DNA of 64,000 nucleotides from Nocardioides terrigena (GTDB lineage Bacteria > Actinomycetota > Actinomycetes > Propionibacteriales > Nocardioidaceae): the NCBI RefSeq assembly GCF_003047265.1, contig NZ_PZYY01000003.1, positions 483,025-547,024 of the forward strand, in the 5' to 3' direction. Positions within the stretch are counted from its first letter, which is position 1; every line of letters begins with the position of its first letter. Shown piece by piece: positions 50,776 through 59,629 of the stretch. A program made the position numbers and the translations under genes. The notes beneath the pieces are model-generated. The model saw nothing but the letters and a program-made list of their open reading frames with translations, was not told the DNA's origin and ran no database searches.

Positions 50776-51729
50776 GTGTCGAGCGCGGCCACCGCAGACC
50801 TGGTCATCGAGACCCGGGGACTGCGCAAGGAGTTCAGCGGGAGGCGGGGCACACGCGTCGCGGTCCAGGACCTCGACCTCGCGGTCCCGCGCGGCGGGGT
50901 GCACGGCTTCCTCGGGCCCAACGGGTCCGGCAAGACCACCACCATCCGGATGCTGCTGGGCCTGGCCCGCGCCACCCGCGGCGAGATGGCGCTCTTCGGC
51001 ACCACCGTGCCGTCCGGGCTGCCGCAGGTCATCGACCGGGTCGGCGCCGTCGTGGAGATGCCCAAGTTCCTGCCGCACTTCACCGGCCGGCAGAACCTCA
51101 CCATCCTGGCCCGGTCCAAGGGCATCGCCGCCGAGCGGGTGGACGCCGCCGTCGACACCGTCGGCCTGACCGGCCGCGACGGGGACCGCTACCGGGCCTA
51201 CTCGCTCGGCATGAAACAGCGCCTGGCCATCGCGGCCACCCTGCTCAAGGACCCGCAGCTGCTTATCCTCGACGAGCCGACCAACGGCCTCGACCCCGCT
51301 GGCATCCGGGAGATCCGCGAGACCATCCGCACCCTGGGCGAGTCCGGCGTGACCGTGCTGCTCAGCTCGCACATCCTCGCCGAGGTCCAGCAGGTCTGCA
51401 CCTCGGCCACCATCATCGGCAACGGCCGGCTGCTCGCCTCCGGGCGGGTGGAGGACCTGCTCGGCGCCAGCACGTCGTACCGCATCGTCGTCGACGACCC
51501 GGACGCCGCCCGGCGGGCCCTTGCCGAGGGTCCGTACGACGTCCACACGGACGGCACGTCGCTGCGCGTCGAGACGCAGGCGCCCGCCGCCGAGATCACC
51601 CGCACCCTCGGTGAGGCCGGCGTGTGGCTCTCCGAGCTGACCTCGGTCCGCCCCGACCTGGAGACCGTGTTCCTCGAGCTCACCTCCCAGGACACGCTCG
51701 GCAACACGCAGGGGGGTGGGCAGGCATGA
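50776..51729 (+). CDS. ABC transporter ATP-binding protein (ABC-2 type)
   Basis: 317 aa. Walker A GPNGSGKTTTIRMLLGL, signature YSLGMKQRLAIA, Walker B LLILDEPTNGLDPAGIRE, switch His LLSSHILAEVQ, then a C-terminal extension of about 90 residues typical of drug/antibiotic-type (CcmA/NatA-like) subunits. GTG start with GGGAGGGAG upstream. The permease gene begins inside its stop (ATGA). Substrate unknown. Confidence 0.9.
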   Translation: MSSAATADLVIETRGLRKEFSGRRGTRVAVQDLDLAVPRGGVHGFLGPNGSGKTTTIRMLLGLARATRGEMALFGTTVPSGLPQVIDRVGAVVEMPKFLPHFTGRQNLTILARSKGIAAERVDAAVDTVGLTGRDGDRYRAYSLGMKQRLAIAATLLKDPQLLILDEPTNGLDPAGIREIRETIRTLGESGVTVLLSSHILAEVQQVCTSATIIGNGRLLASGRVEDLLGASTSYRIVVDDPDAARRALAEGPYDVHTDGTSLRVETQAPAAEITRTLGEAGVWLSELTSVRPDLETVFLELTSQDTLGNTQGGGQA

Positions 51730-52721
51730 GGCTCCTCGGTGTCGAGCTCACCCGCCTGCGCTGGCGCCGCGCGTGCCTGGTGCTCATGGTCGCGTCGGTC
51801 CTGGTCCCCGCCCTGATCTGGGCGGGCACGGTCTGGGGCACCCGCCCCTACTCCGGGGCCGAGGTCCAGCGGGCCACCGAGCAGGCGCAGGCCCAGCCCG
51901 GCTTCGACCAGGAGGTGCGTCGCTGCGAGCGCAAGCCCGAGCAGTACCTCGCTCCCGACCAGCTCCCCGTCGAGGACGAGGCGGACGCCTCCGAGCAGTG
52001 CCGGGCGCTCATCACCCAGTGGTGGACCGGCCTCTTCCGCGAGCCCCTCGACCTCGAGCGGGAGCTCGAGGGCAGCGGCATCGGCATCGCCATCGTGATG
52101 GCGGGGCTGATGATGCTCCTCGGGGCGACCTTCGTCGGCGCCGACTGGGCCAGCGGGTCGATGAGCAACCAGCTGCTCTTCGAGCCCCGACGCCTCCGCG
52201 TGTACGCCGCCAAGGCCGGCGCCGTCGTCGTCACCGGGCTGCTCCTCGGCCTCGCCGTCGGGGCCCTCTGGTGGGCCGCCCTGGCCGGGGTCGCCAACGC
52301 CCGGGACCTCCCGATCGCCGACGGGGTCACCGGCGAGGTGGGCTGGCAGGTCGTGCGGGGAGCGGTCCTGGTGGCCGGTGCCGGGCTCGCCGGCCTGGCC
52401 ACCACGATGCTCTTCCGAAGCACCGTCGCGACCCTCGGCATCCTCTTCGCCGTCGTCATCGCGGGCACGTTCCTCATCGCGGTGCTGCCCTTCGAGTCGC
52501 CGGAGCGCTGGATGCCGCACCTCAACGTGGTGGCGTGGATCGCCGACGGGACCGTCTACTACTCCGACGACGGGCAGACCTGCGTCGACGACGGGACCGG
52601 GATGGTCTGCTCGGGCGAGCGCGTCCTCGGCGCCGGCGCCGCGGCGGCGTACCTCCTCTCCATCCTGGGCGCCGTGGTCGCCGCCTCGCTGGCGACCTTC
52701 ACGCGCCGCGACATCCCGTGA
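51726..52721 (+). CDS. ABC-2 type permease
   Basis: 331 aa with about six hydrophobic segments: ACLVLMVASVLVPALIWAGTVW at the N-terminus, then a long loop, then GIAIVMAGLMMLLGATFVGADWASGSM, VVVTGLLLGLAVGALWWAALAGV, AVLVAGAGLAGLATTML, LGILFAVVIAGTFLIAVLPF and AAAYLLSILGAVVAASLATF. The first loop and last outer segment carry paired cysteines. Co-translated with the ATPase; a terminator hairpin follows. Confidence 0.85.
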   Translation: MRLLGVELTRLRWRRACLVLMVASVLVPALIWAGTVWGTRPYSGAEVQRATEQAQAQPGFDQEVRRCERKPEQYLAPDQLPVEDEADASEQCRALITQWWTGLFREPLDLERELEGSGIGIAIVMAGLMMLLGATFVGADWASGSMSNQLLFEPRRLRVYAAKAGAVVVTGLLLGLAVGALWWAALAGVANARDLPIADGVTGEVGWQVVRGAVLVAGAGLAGLATTMLFRSTVATLGILFAVVIAGTFLIAVLPFESPERWMPHLNVVAWIADGTVYYSDDGQTCVDDGTGMVCSGERVLGAGAAAAYLLSILGAVVAASLATFTRRDIP

Positions 52722-52725
52722 GCCT

Positions 52726-52756
52726 CACCACCCCTCCGACGCTCGGAGGGGTGGTG
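52726..52756 (+). terminator. Terminator of the ABC-2 operon
   Basis: Perfect 14-bp stem (CACCACCCCTCCGA and complement) with a 3-nt loop, 4 bases after the permease stop. The next gene starts 33 bases later and so should have its own promoter or depend on readthrough. Confidence 0.85.
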
Positions 52757-52788
52757 CAGGAGTCGGACGGCTCTGGTTGGCTCGAGCC

Positions 52789-53262
52789 ATGAGCCACCTC
52801 CCCCTGTCCGTCACCGTCAACGGAGAGCAGCAGTCGGTGGACGTGGACCCCCGCCGCTCCCTGCTCGACCTGCTGCGCGACACCCTCGGCCTCACCGGCA
52901 CCCAGAAGGGCTGCGACCAGGGCGCCTGCGGCGCCTGCACCGTGCACGTCGACGGCCGCCGGGTGCTGTCCTGCCTGACCCTCGCCGCCCAGGTCGACGG
53001 CCGCGAGGTCACCACCATCGAGGGCATCGGCACCGCCGAGTCCCTGCACCCGGTGCAGCAGGCCTTCATCGACTGCGACGCGTTCCAGTGCGGCGCCTGT
53101 ACGGCGGGCCAGGTGATGTCCGCGGCCGCGCTCCTCGAGGAGGACGGCTGGGAGACAGCCGACGACGTACGCGAGCTGATGAGCGGCAACCTGTGCCGCT
53201 GCGGTGCCTACCCGCGCATCGTCGACGCCGTCCTGTCCGTCCGTGACGCCCGGGAGGCCTGA
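52789..53262 (+). CDS. Molybdenum hydroxylase small subunit, [2Fe-2S] (PaoA/CoxS-type)
   Basis: 157 aa. A plant-ferredoxin-type [2Fe-2S] domain (GCDQGACGACTVHVDGRRVLSC) is followed by the helical second [2Fe-2S] domain (FQCGACTAGQVMSAAALL and GNLCRCGAYPRIV). This passes electrons between the Mo and FAD subunits of a xanthine oxidase-family enzyme. No Tat or Sec signal is seen, so the complex should be cytoplasmic. The FAD-subunit gene starts 1 nt after its stop. Confidence 0.93.
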   Translation: MSHLPLSVTVNGEQQSVDVDPRRSLLDLLRDTLGLTGTQKGCDQGACGACTVHVDGRRVLSCLTLAAQVDGREVTTIEGIGTAESLHPVQQAFIDCDAFQCGACTAGQVMSAAALLEEDGWETADDVRELMSGNLCRCGAYPRIVDAVLSVRDAREA

Positions 53263-53263
53263 G

Positions 53264-54289
53264 ATGCACCCCTTCACCTACACCCGCGTCGACGACGTGG
53301 ACGCGGCCGTCGCCGCCGTCACGACCGACGCCGTCGCCCGGGCCGTCCAGGTGCCCGAGGACGCGGCGTTCATCGCCGGCGGCACCACCCAGCTCGACCT
53401 GATGCGCGACGGCGTCTGGTCCCCGGGCACCCTCGTCGACATCAGCCGGCTGCCGCTGGCCGACGTCGAGGTCGAGGACGGGGACGGGGACGACGGCACG
53501 GTCCTCGTGGTCGGAGCCGCGGTGACGATGGCCGACCTCGCCCGGCACGCGGCCGTCGCGGGCCTCGACGTGCTCCGCGACTCGCTGCTGCTGGCCGCCT
53601 CCCCCCAGCTGCGCGCGATGGCCACGATCGGTGGCAACGTTCTCCAGCGCACCCGCTGCCGCTACTTCCGCGACCCCACGGTCAGCCAGTGCAACAAGCG
53701 CGAGCCCGGCAGCGGCTGCGCGGCCGTGGAGGGCACGGCGCGCATGCACGCGGTCCTCGGCGTCGACGCCGGCTGCATCGCCCTGCACGCCTCCGACCTG
53801 GCGGTCGCCCTGGTCGCCCTCGACGCGCGCGTCCGACTGCACGGCCCCGACGGGGTCCGCACGCTGCCCGTCGCCGACCTGCACGTCCGGGCCGACGACG
53901 ACCCGGCCCGCGACAACGTCCTGACGCCCGGGGAGCTGGTCACCCACCTCGAGATCCCGGTCCCCGACGCGCGCACCGGCTACCTCAAGGTGCGCGACCG
54001 CGCGTCGTACGAGTTCGCGCTGACGTCCGCCGCCGTCGTCGCCCGCGTCGAGGACGGCGTGCTCGCGCACGTCGCCATCGGGCTCGGCGGGGTGGGCTCG
54101 GTCCCCTGGCGCGCCACCCGCGCCGAGGAGGTGCTGCGCGGCCGGCCGGCCTCGCTCGCCCTCTTCGAGGAGGCTGCCGCCGCCGAGCTGGCGGACGCCT
54201 TCACCCTGCCCGGCACCGACTTCAAGCCCGAGCTCGCGCGCCGCACCCTGGTGCGCCAGCTCCGCGACGTCACGGAGGTCACCGCATGA
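53264..54289 (+). CDS. Molybdenum hydroxylase FAD subunit with extra [4Fe-4S] motif (PaoB-like)
   Basis: 341 aa. FAD_binding_5 domain (AAFIAGGTTQLDLMRDGV, ATIGGNVLQRTRCRYF) and a CO-dehydrogenase flavoprotein C-terminal domain. The insert after ATIGGN carries three cysteines (TRCRYF, SQCNKREPGSGCAA), matching the [4Fe-4S]-binding insert of E. coli PaoB/YagS and 4-hydroxybenzoyl-CoA reductase-type subunits. This points to an aldehyde oxidoreductase-like enzyme rather than classical xanthine dehydrogenase (inference). Overlaps the next gene by 4 bases (ATGA). Confidence 0.92.
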   Translation: MHPFTYTRVDDVDAAVAAVTTDAVARAVQVPEDAAFIAGGTTQLDLMRDGVWSPGTLVDISRLPLADVEVEDGDGDDGTVLVVGAAVTMADLARHAAVAGLDVLRDSLLLAASPQLRAMATIGGNVLQRTRCRYFRDPTVSQCNKREPGSGCAAVEGTARMHAVLGVDAGCIALHASDLAVALVALDARVRLHGPDGVRTLPVADLHVRADDDPARDNVLTPGELVTHLEIPVPDARTGYLKVRDRASYEFALTSAAVVARVEDGVLAHVAIGLGGVGSVPWRATRAEEVLRGRPASLALFEEAAAAELADAFTLPGTDFKPELARRTLVRQLRDVTEVTA

Positions 54290-56439
54290 CGACGACCCAG
54301 GTCCCCACCAGCACCGGCGCCCCGGTCATCGGCGCCGGCGTCACCCGCGTCGACGGCCCCCTCAAGGTCACCGGCGCCGTACCGTACGCCGACGACCTCG
54401 CGCCCCGGGACGCCCTCGTCGGCGTCCTGGTCGGCAGCACGGTCGCGGCCGGGGAGATCTCGCTGGTCGACACCAGCGACGCGCTCGCCGCCCCCGGCGT
54501 CGTCGCGGTGCTCACCCACCACAACGCCCCGGCGGTCATCCGGCCCAACGAGGCGTCGTCCGACGAGCGGGCCCCGATGCCGCCCTTCCAGGACGCCACC
54601 GTGCGCTTCCGCGGCGACTACGTCGCGCTCGTCGTCGCCCAGACGCACGAGGAGGCGGCACACGGCGCGTCCCTGCTGCACGTCACCTACGACGCGACCG
54701 AGCCCGTCGTCGACCTCAACGACCCCCGCGCCACCCGCGAGACCGACGACCCGGCGGGTGCCGACAGCACCCGCGGCGACCTCGACCGTGGACTGGCGGC
54801 CGCCGACGTGGTGGTCGAGGCCGACTACGTCACCGGGGACAACACCAACAACCCGCTCGGCCTCTTCGCCGCCTGCGCCCAGTGGGACGGCGACGCCCTG
54901 ATGATGTGGGCGACGACCCAGTGGCCGTTCAACACCGCCGACTGCCTCGCCGAGGCGTGGGGCATCCCCCGCGAGGACGTCCGGGTCGTGTGCCCCTACC
55001 TCGGTGGCGGCTTCGGCTCGGGCCTGCGCCCGTGGCCCTACATCCACGCGGCCGCCATGGCTGCGAAGGTCGTCGACCGGCCGGTGCGGATCGTGCTGAG
55101 CCGCCCGCAGATGTTCACCGGGGTCGGCCACCGGCCCGAGACGGTCCAGCGCGTGCGCCTCGGTGCGCTGCGTGACGGCACCCTGACCGCCGTCGAGCAC
55201 ACCGCGACCATCCCGGTGGCGATGGACGACGACAACCCGGAGAACGTCGTGTCGGGCACCCGGCAGGGCTACGCCGTCGAGCACCTGCGCGCCGACGTCG
55301 ACCAGGTGCGCCTGCACATCTCGCCGCCCGGGTCGATGCGTGCCCCCGGTGAGGCGCAGGGCAACTTCGGCCTGGAGACCGCGCTCGACGAGCTCGCGCT
55401 CGAGCTGGGCATCGACCCGGTCGAGCTGCGGCTGCGCAACTACGCCCACACCAACCCCGACCAGGACGACCTGCCGTGGTCGAGCAAGGCCCTCGACGAG
55501 TGTCTGCGCCGGGGTGCCGAGCTCATCGGCTGGGACGACCGCGACCCGACCCCGCGCTCGATGCGCGAGGGCGACCAGCTGATCGGCTACGGCATGGCCG
55601 CGGTCTCGTTCTTCTACTTCCAGCAGCCGTGCACGGTCCGTGTCGTCGTACGCCGCGACGGCAGCGCCGCCGTCCACTGCGCCGCCATGGACATCGGGAC
55701 CGGCACCTACACCGTGGTCACCCAGGTGGCCGCCGAGCGGCTGGGCCTCGAGCTGGCCGACGTCGAGGTCGTGCTCGGCGACAGCTCCCTGCCGGCCTCT
55801 CCCCCGGCCGGCGGGTCGGGCCTGGCGATGGCCATCTCCAACGCGACGGCGCGCGCCGTCACCGGCGTGCTCGGCGACCTGGAGCTGGGGTCCGCCCCCG
55901 GTCGCGACGCGCTGTCGCGCGCGGTGGGCGACCGCGACGAGGTCGCCGCCGAGGCCACCGCCGACAAGCCCGACCCGGCCGAGGTGGGCATGTCCCCCTC
56001 GGGGGCCTTCGGCGCCAAGTTCGCCAAGGTGCGCGTCGACGCCGACCTCGGGCTGGTCCGGGTCGAGCGCCTGGTCTCGGTGATCGACTGCGGGCAGGTG
56101 CTCAACGAGCGCACCGCCCGCAGCCAGGTCGTGGGCGGCACGGTCGGCGGCATCGGCCACGCGCTGCTCGAGCACACGACGACCGACCTGCACGCCGGGC
56201 CCCAGACGGGGCGCATCACCAACGCGCACCTCGCCGACTACCTGATCGCCGTCAACGCCGACGTACCCGACCTGGAGGTCGAGTTCGTCGGCGGCCCGGA
56301 CCGGCTCAACCCGGTCGGGGTCAAGGGCGTCGGCGAGGTCGGCCTGTGCGGCGTCGCCGCGGCCATCGGCAACGCCGTCCACCACGCCACCGGACGCCGC
56401 ATCCGGCGCCTGCCCATCACCCCCGACCTGCTCCTGTGA
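54286..56439 (+). CDS. Molybdenum hydroxylase large (Mo-cofactor) subunit, PaoC-like
   Basis: 717 aa. An N-terminal aldehyde oxidase/xanthine dehydrogenase a/b hammerhead domain (RVDGPLKVTGAVPYADDL) is followed by the Mo-cofactor domains: GGGFGSGLRPWPYIHAAAMAAK, PPGSMRAPGEAQGNFGLETALDELA, DIGTGTYTVVTQVAAERLG, and the active-site Glu in GVKGVGEVGLCGVAAA. Length fits the PaoC/YagR class. No XdhC/PaoD-type cofactor-insertion gene is adjacent, so maturation must rely on a gene elsewhere. Likely oxidises aldehydes or N-heterocycles; the substrate cannot be read. Confidence 0.92.
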   Translation: MTTTQVPTSTGAPVIGAGVTRVDGPLKVTGAVPYADDLAPRDALVGVLVGSTVAAGEISLVDTSDALAAPGVVAVLTHHNAPAVIRPNEASSDERAPMPPFQDATVRFRGDYVALVVAQTHEEAAHGASLLHVTYDATEPVVDLNDPRATRETDDPAGADSTRGDLDRGLAAADVVVEADYVTGDNTNNPLGLFAACAQWDGDALMMWATTQWPFNTADCLAEAWGIPREDVRVVCPYLGGGFGSGLRPWPYIHAAAMAAKVVDRPVRIVLSRPQMFTGVGHRPETVQRVRLGALRDGTLTAVEHTATIPVAMDDDNPENVVSGTRQGYAVEHLRADVDQVRLHISPPGSMRAPGEAQGNFGLETALDELALELGIDPVELRLRNYAHTNPDQDDLPWSSKALDECLRRGAELIGWDDRDPTPRSMREGDQLIGYGMAAVSFFYFQQPCTVRVVVRRDGSAAVHCAAMDIGTGTYTVVTQVAAERLGLELADVEVVLGDSSLPASPPAGGSGLAMAISNATARAVTGVLGDLELGSAPGRDALSRAVGDRDEVAAEATADKPDPAEVGMSPSGAFGAKFAKVRVDADLGLVRVERLVSVIDCGQVLNERTARSQVVGGTVGGIGHALLEHTTTDLHAGPQTGRITNAHLADYLIAVNADVPDLEVEFVGGPDRLNPVGVKGVGEVGLCGVAAAIGNAVHHATGRRIRRLPITPDLLL

Positions 56440-56490
56440 CCGGCCGGTCCGGCGCCCGGAGGGCGAATTGGGTGCCCTCGGGGCGCGGCG

Positions 56491-56496
56491 TAGAGT
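56491..56496 (+). promoter_or_regulatory. -10 element of lipA (leaderless)
   Basis: TAGAGT, 6 nt before the lipA GTG. Confidence 0.5.
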
Positions 56497-56502
56497 GACG
56501 AC

Positions 56503-57447
56503 GTGACTGCACCGGTACCCGAAGGACGCAAGCTCCTCCGCCTGGAGATCCGCAATTCCGAGACACCGATCGAGCGCAAGCCGGAGTGGATCAAGACCCG
56601 GGCCAAGATGGGTCCCGAATACACCGAGCTCCTCAACCTGGTGAAGGGCGAGGGGCTGCACACGGTGTGCCAGTCGGCCGGCTGCCCCAACATCTTCGAG
56701 TGCTGGGAGGACCGCGAGGCGACCTTCCTCATCGGCGGCGACCAGTGCACCCGGCGCTGCGACTTCTGCCAGATCGACACCGGCAAGCCGCAGCCCCTGG
56801 ACCGCGACGAGCCCCGACGGGTCGCCGAGTCCGTGCAGAAGATGGAGCTCAAGTACGCCACCATCACCGGCGTCGCCCGCGACGACCTCCCCGACGGCGG
56901 CGCCTGGCTGTACGCCGAGACGGTGCGCGTGATCCACGAGCTCAACCCCGGCACCGGCGTCGAGAACCTCATCCCCGACTTCAACGGCAAGCCCGACCTG
57001 CTCCGCGAGGTCTTCGAGTCGCGCCCCGAGGTGCTCGCCCACAACGTCGAGACGGTGCCGCGCATCTTCAAGCGCATCCGCCCGGCGTTCACCTACGAGC
57101 GCTCGCTCGACGTCATCACCCAGGCCCGCGACTTCGGGCTGGTGACCAAGTCCAACCTGATCCTGGGCATGGGCGAGACGCGCGAGGAGGTCAGCCAGGC
57201 GCTCCGCGACCTCCACGAGGCCGGCTGCGAGCTCATCACCATCACCCAGTACCTCCGCCCCTCTCCCCGGCACCACCCCGTCGAGCGCTGGGTCAAGCCC
57301 GAGGAGTTCGTCGAGCTCAAGGACGAGGCGGACGAGATCGGTTTCTCCGGCGTGATGTCGGGACCGCTGGTGCGTTCGTCCTACCGGGCCGGTCGGTTGT
57401 ACCGTCAGGCGATGGACGCGCGCGACACCGCCGGCGCGACCGTCTGA
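56503..57447 (+). CDS. lipA: Lipoyl synthase
   Basis: 314 aa radical-SAM enzyme that inserts two sulfurs into octanoyl groups placed by LipB. The auxiliary cluster cysteines lie in [14 protein letters not shown], the SAM cluster in [11 protein letters not shown] (C-x3-C-x2-C), and the C-terminal Ser ligand in [10 protein letters not shown]. Its targets, SucB and the glycine cleavage system, are represented nearby. The upstream Mo-hydroxylase gene ends 63 bases earlier. Confidence 0.96.
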   Translation: MTAPVPEGRKLLRLEIRNSETPIERKPEWIKTRAKMGPEYTELLNLVKGEGLHTVCQSAGCPNIFECWEDREATFLIGGDQCTRRCDFCQIDTGKPQPLDRDEPRRVAESVQKMELKYATITGVARDDLPDGGAWLYAETVRVIHELNPGTGVENLIPDFNGKPDLLREVFESRPEVLAHNVETVPRIFKRIRPAFTYERSLDVITQARDFGLVTKSNLILGMGETREEVSQALRDLHEAGCELITITQYLRPSPRHHPVERWVKPEEFVELKDEADEIGFSGVMSGPLVRSSYRAGRLYRQAMDARDTAGATV

Positions 57448-57500
57448 CCCACCCCGCACGACCCGCACATCCAGACTCCGCCAGACAGGTAAAGGCCAGC

Positions 57501-58205
57501 ATGTCGACGCCCGCCACCCCGCCCACCTCACGGCGGCAGCAGTTCATCCAGACCTACCGGATGGCGAAGAAGACCGACCGCACCATCGGGTTGTGGATCT
57601 TCGGCGCCTTCGTCCTCGGCGCCCTCCTGGGCTTCGCGTTCATCTGGTTCCTCCCCGGTGACGGCCTCATCGCCTGGATCATGTCCGGCGTCGGCGCCCT
57701 CCTCGTCGGCCTGCTGCTCGCCGTCACGATCTTCGGGCGCCGTGCCCAGAAGGCGGCGTACGGGCAGATGGAGGGCCAGGTCGGGGCCGCGGCATCCGCG
57801 CTCACCATGCTGCGCCGCGGCTGGAAGACCGACCCGGTGGTCGGCTTCAACCGCCAGCAGGACGTCGTGCACCGCGTCGTCGGCCCGCCCGGCATCGTGC
57901 TCGTCGGCGAGGGCAACCCGACCCGGCTGCGCCAGCTGATGGCCAACGAGCGCCGCAAGCACGAGCGGGTGCTCCCCGAGACCCCGATCCACGAGGTCGT
58001 CTGCGGCAACGGCGAGGGCGAGGTCCCGCTCCCCAAGCTCGTCAAGCACGTCACCAAGCTCGGCAAGAACCTCAAGCCCGCCGACATCACCGACGTGCGC
58101 AACCGCCTCAAGGCGATCGACGCCCAGCGCGGCACCGTCCCGCTGCCCAAGGGCCCGGTCCCCACGTCGATGAAGGGCATGCGCGGCCAGCAGCGCGGCC
58201 GCTGA
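57501..58205 (+). CDS. DUF4191 family membrane protein
   Basis: 234 aa. A basic N-terminus (RRQQFIQTYRMAKKTDR), two close membrane helices (LWIFGAFVLGALLGFAFIWFL and IAWIMSGVGALLVGLLLAVTIF), then a cytoplasmic domain (RGWKTDPVVGFNRQQDVVHRVVGPPGIVLVGEG) and a basic tail. This is the actinobacterial family found directly after lipA (Rv2219 position); function unknown. AAAGG lies 5 nt before the ATG. Confidence 0.88.
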   Translation: MSTPATPPTSRRQQFIQTYRMAKKTDRTIGLWIFGAFVLGALLGFAFIWFLPGDGLIAWIMSGVGALLVGLLLAVTIFGRRAQKAAYGQMEGQVGAAASALTMLRRGWKTDPVVGFNRQQDVVHRVVGPPGIVLVGEGNPTRLRQLMANERRKHERVLPETPIHEVVCGNGEGEVPLPKLVKHVTKLGKNLKPADITDVRNRLKAIDAQRGTVPLPKGPVPTSMKGMRGQQRGR

Positions 58206-58224
58206 CCCAGGTCCCACCCGGCGC

Positions 58225-58620
58225 TCAGCCCGGCGAGGCGGCCTTCAGGTCCTCGAGCCGGGCCGTGCGCGACCCTGCCGCGATGTCGTGCAGTCCGCGC
58301 CCGTCCGGACGGAAGACCAGCGGCGGGATCACCACCGCCACGAGGAGCTGGCGCAGCACGCAGCGCAGCAGCGACACGGGTCCGTAGGACCCGTCGTTGC
58401 GTACGACGCGCAGCCGCGTCGCCAGCTTGCCGAACGATCCGCCGGCGACCGCGGTGAAGACGGCCGACTCCGCGACGAAGAGGCCCAGGACGTACCAGCT
58501 CGACATCGGGTCCTCGCTCCAGGACCGGGGTCCGATGAGCGCGACCACGACCAGCGTGCAGGCGAGCCAGTCGACGACGAGGGCGAGGATGCGGCGTGCC
58601 CAGGAGGCGGTCTCGATCAC
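58225..58620 (-). CDS. RDD family membrane protein
   Basis: 131 aa. The first helix carries the family Arg and Asp (RRILALVVDWLACTLVVVALI), with further hydrophobic segments at YVLGLFVAESAVFTAVAGG and LRQLLVAVVIPPLVF. It occupies the conserved slot between the DUF4191 gene and glnA. GTG start with a TACGCT -10 box 7 nt before it. Confidence 0.88.
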   Translation of the reverse strand: MIETASWARRILALVVDWLACTLVVVALIGPRSWSEDPMSSWYVLGLFVAESAVFTAVAGGSFGKLATRLRVVRNDGSYGPVSLLRCVLRQLLVAVVIPPLVFRPDGRGLHDIAAGSRTARLEDLKAASPG

Positions 58621-58627
58621 GGGTCCC

Positions 58628-58633
58628 AGCGTA
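58628..58633 (-). promoter_or_regulatory. -10 element of the RDD gene (leaderless)
   Basis: TACGCT on the minus strand, 7 nt before the GTG. It lies in the 36-base gap after the lipoprotein stop. Confidence 0.4.
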
Positions 58634-58656
58634 GGTGGAGCACCGCAGCCGACCGG

Positions 58657-59436
58657 TCAGCGGACCGGCTTGGCCCCCTCCGGCGCGGTCACCTCGACCG
58701 GCTCGTCCCAGGCGCTCCAGCCGACCTGCGCGGAGCGGGCCGCGTCGTCGCCGACCTGGTAGGCCAGCTGGACGGGTCGGGAGTCCTCGTCGATCCACAG
58801 CTCGGCGTCGAGCTCGGCCGGCACGTCCATCACCCGGTAGATCGACTGCTCCGGCAGCGCGGCCAGCCAGGCCTCGGTGTCGAGGGTGACGTCGTAGCGG
58901 GTGGCGTCCTCCCCCGCCACCTCGTCGGCCGTCCCCTCGCCGACGTCGGTGACCCCGGCCTCGAGCGCGGCCAGCTCGGCCGGCACGTCGATGGCCAGCA
59001 GGATCGGCACCACCCCGGCGTCGAAGCCCTCTGCGCCCTGCAGGCGGGGGTCGTCCTCCTCGAGGTAGCGCCACTGGTCCTGTGCGGCGGCCCCGCCGAC
59101 GTAGACCCGGCCGCCGACGCGGCGTACCTCCAGGCCGGCACCGGTCTGGTCGCCGGTCACGGCGGACAGGACTGGCTCCTCGCCCCAGCTGACGTCCACC
59201 TCGACGTCGTCGGGTGACTCCTTGGTGCCCAGCGTGACGTGGACCGACTCGGCGTCGGCGACGGAGTCCTGCACCGCCGGCATGAGCGTCTCGGTGTCGT
59301 ACGCCGCGGGGTCGCCCGCCGACTCCCCCTCGCCGCCGTCGTCGCTGCCGCTGCAGGCGCTCAACCCCAGGACGCAGGTGGCGAGAGCGGTGGTGACGAG
59401 GGACGTCGTACGGGCAGGACGGAGGCGGGACAGCAT
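58657..59436 (-). CDS. Putative LppX/LprG-like lipoprotein
   Basis: 259 aa. Lipoprotein signal peptide with lipobox LSAC ([17 protein letters not shown]), then a domain of alternating beta strands and helices ([28 protein letters not shown] ... [23 protein letters not shown] ... [17 protein letters not shown]) that resembles the LppX/LprG/LolA-type lipid-carrier fold. Fold assignment is by pattern only. The ATG is chosen over an in-frame codon 16 residues upstream because it starts the signal peptide and lies 7 nt from a TAGGGT box. It diverges from glnA with a GlnR box between. Confidence 0.8.
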   Translation of the reverse strand: MLSRLRPARTTSLVTTALATCVLGLSACSGSDDGGEGESAGDPAAYDTETLMPAVQDSVADAESVHVTLGTKESPDDVEVDVSWGEEPVLSAVTGDQTGAGLEVRRVGGRVYVGGAAAQDQWRYLEEDDPRLQGAEGFDAGVVPILLAIDVPAELAALEAGVTDVGEGTADEVAGEDATRYDVTLDTEAWLAALPEQSIYRVMDVPAELDAELWIDEDSRPVQLAYQVGDDAARSAQVGWSAWDEPVEVTAPEGAKPVR

Positions 59437-59443
59437 GGTGACG

Positions 59444-59449
59444 ACCCTA
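59444..59449 (-). promoter_or_regulatory. -10 element of the lipoprotein gene (leaderless)
   Basis: TAGGGT on the minus strand, 7 nt before the ATG. Confidence 0.45.
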
Positions 59450-59486
59450 GGAGGCACCCGGGAACCGACCGCTGGCCGGGACATCT

Positions 59487-59524
59487 GTTACATCGGCGAA
59501 ACAAACGGGATACGGTCGAGAAAC
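59487..59524 (+). promoter_or_regulatory. GlnR box upstream of glnA
   Basis: GTTAC-n6-GAAAC-n6-GATAC-n6-GAAAC, four half-sites with exact 6-nt spacing, the double a-site/b-site layout bound by the OmpR-type nitrogen regulator GlnR in actinobacteria. It ends 105 bases before the glnA ATG, and lies 51 bases from the divergent lipoprotein start. Confidence 0.88.
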
Positions 59525-59629
59525 CGCCCGTGCGTAGTTTCGCGGGCAACCGGCGCAACGGTGCGCCGTACTCCACGTCGGTTCCACACACTTCGGTGCG
59601 CGACCCGCGGGTCCCACCCAGGAGGACGC

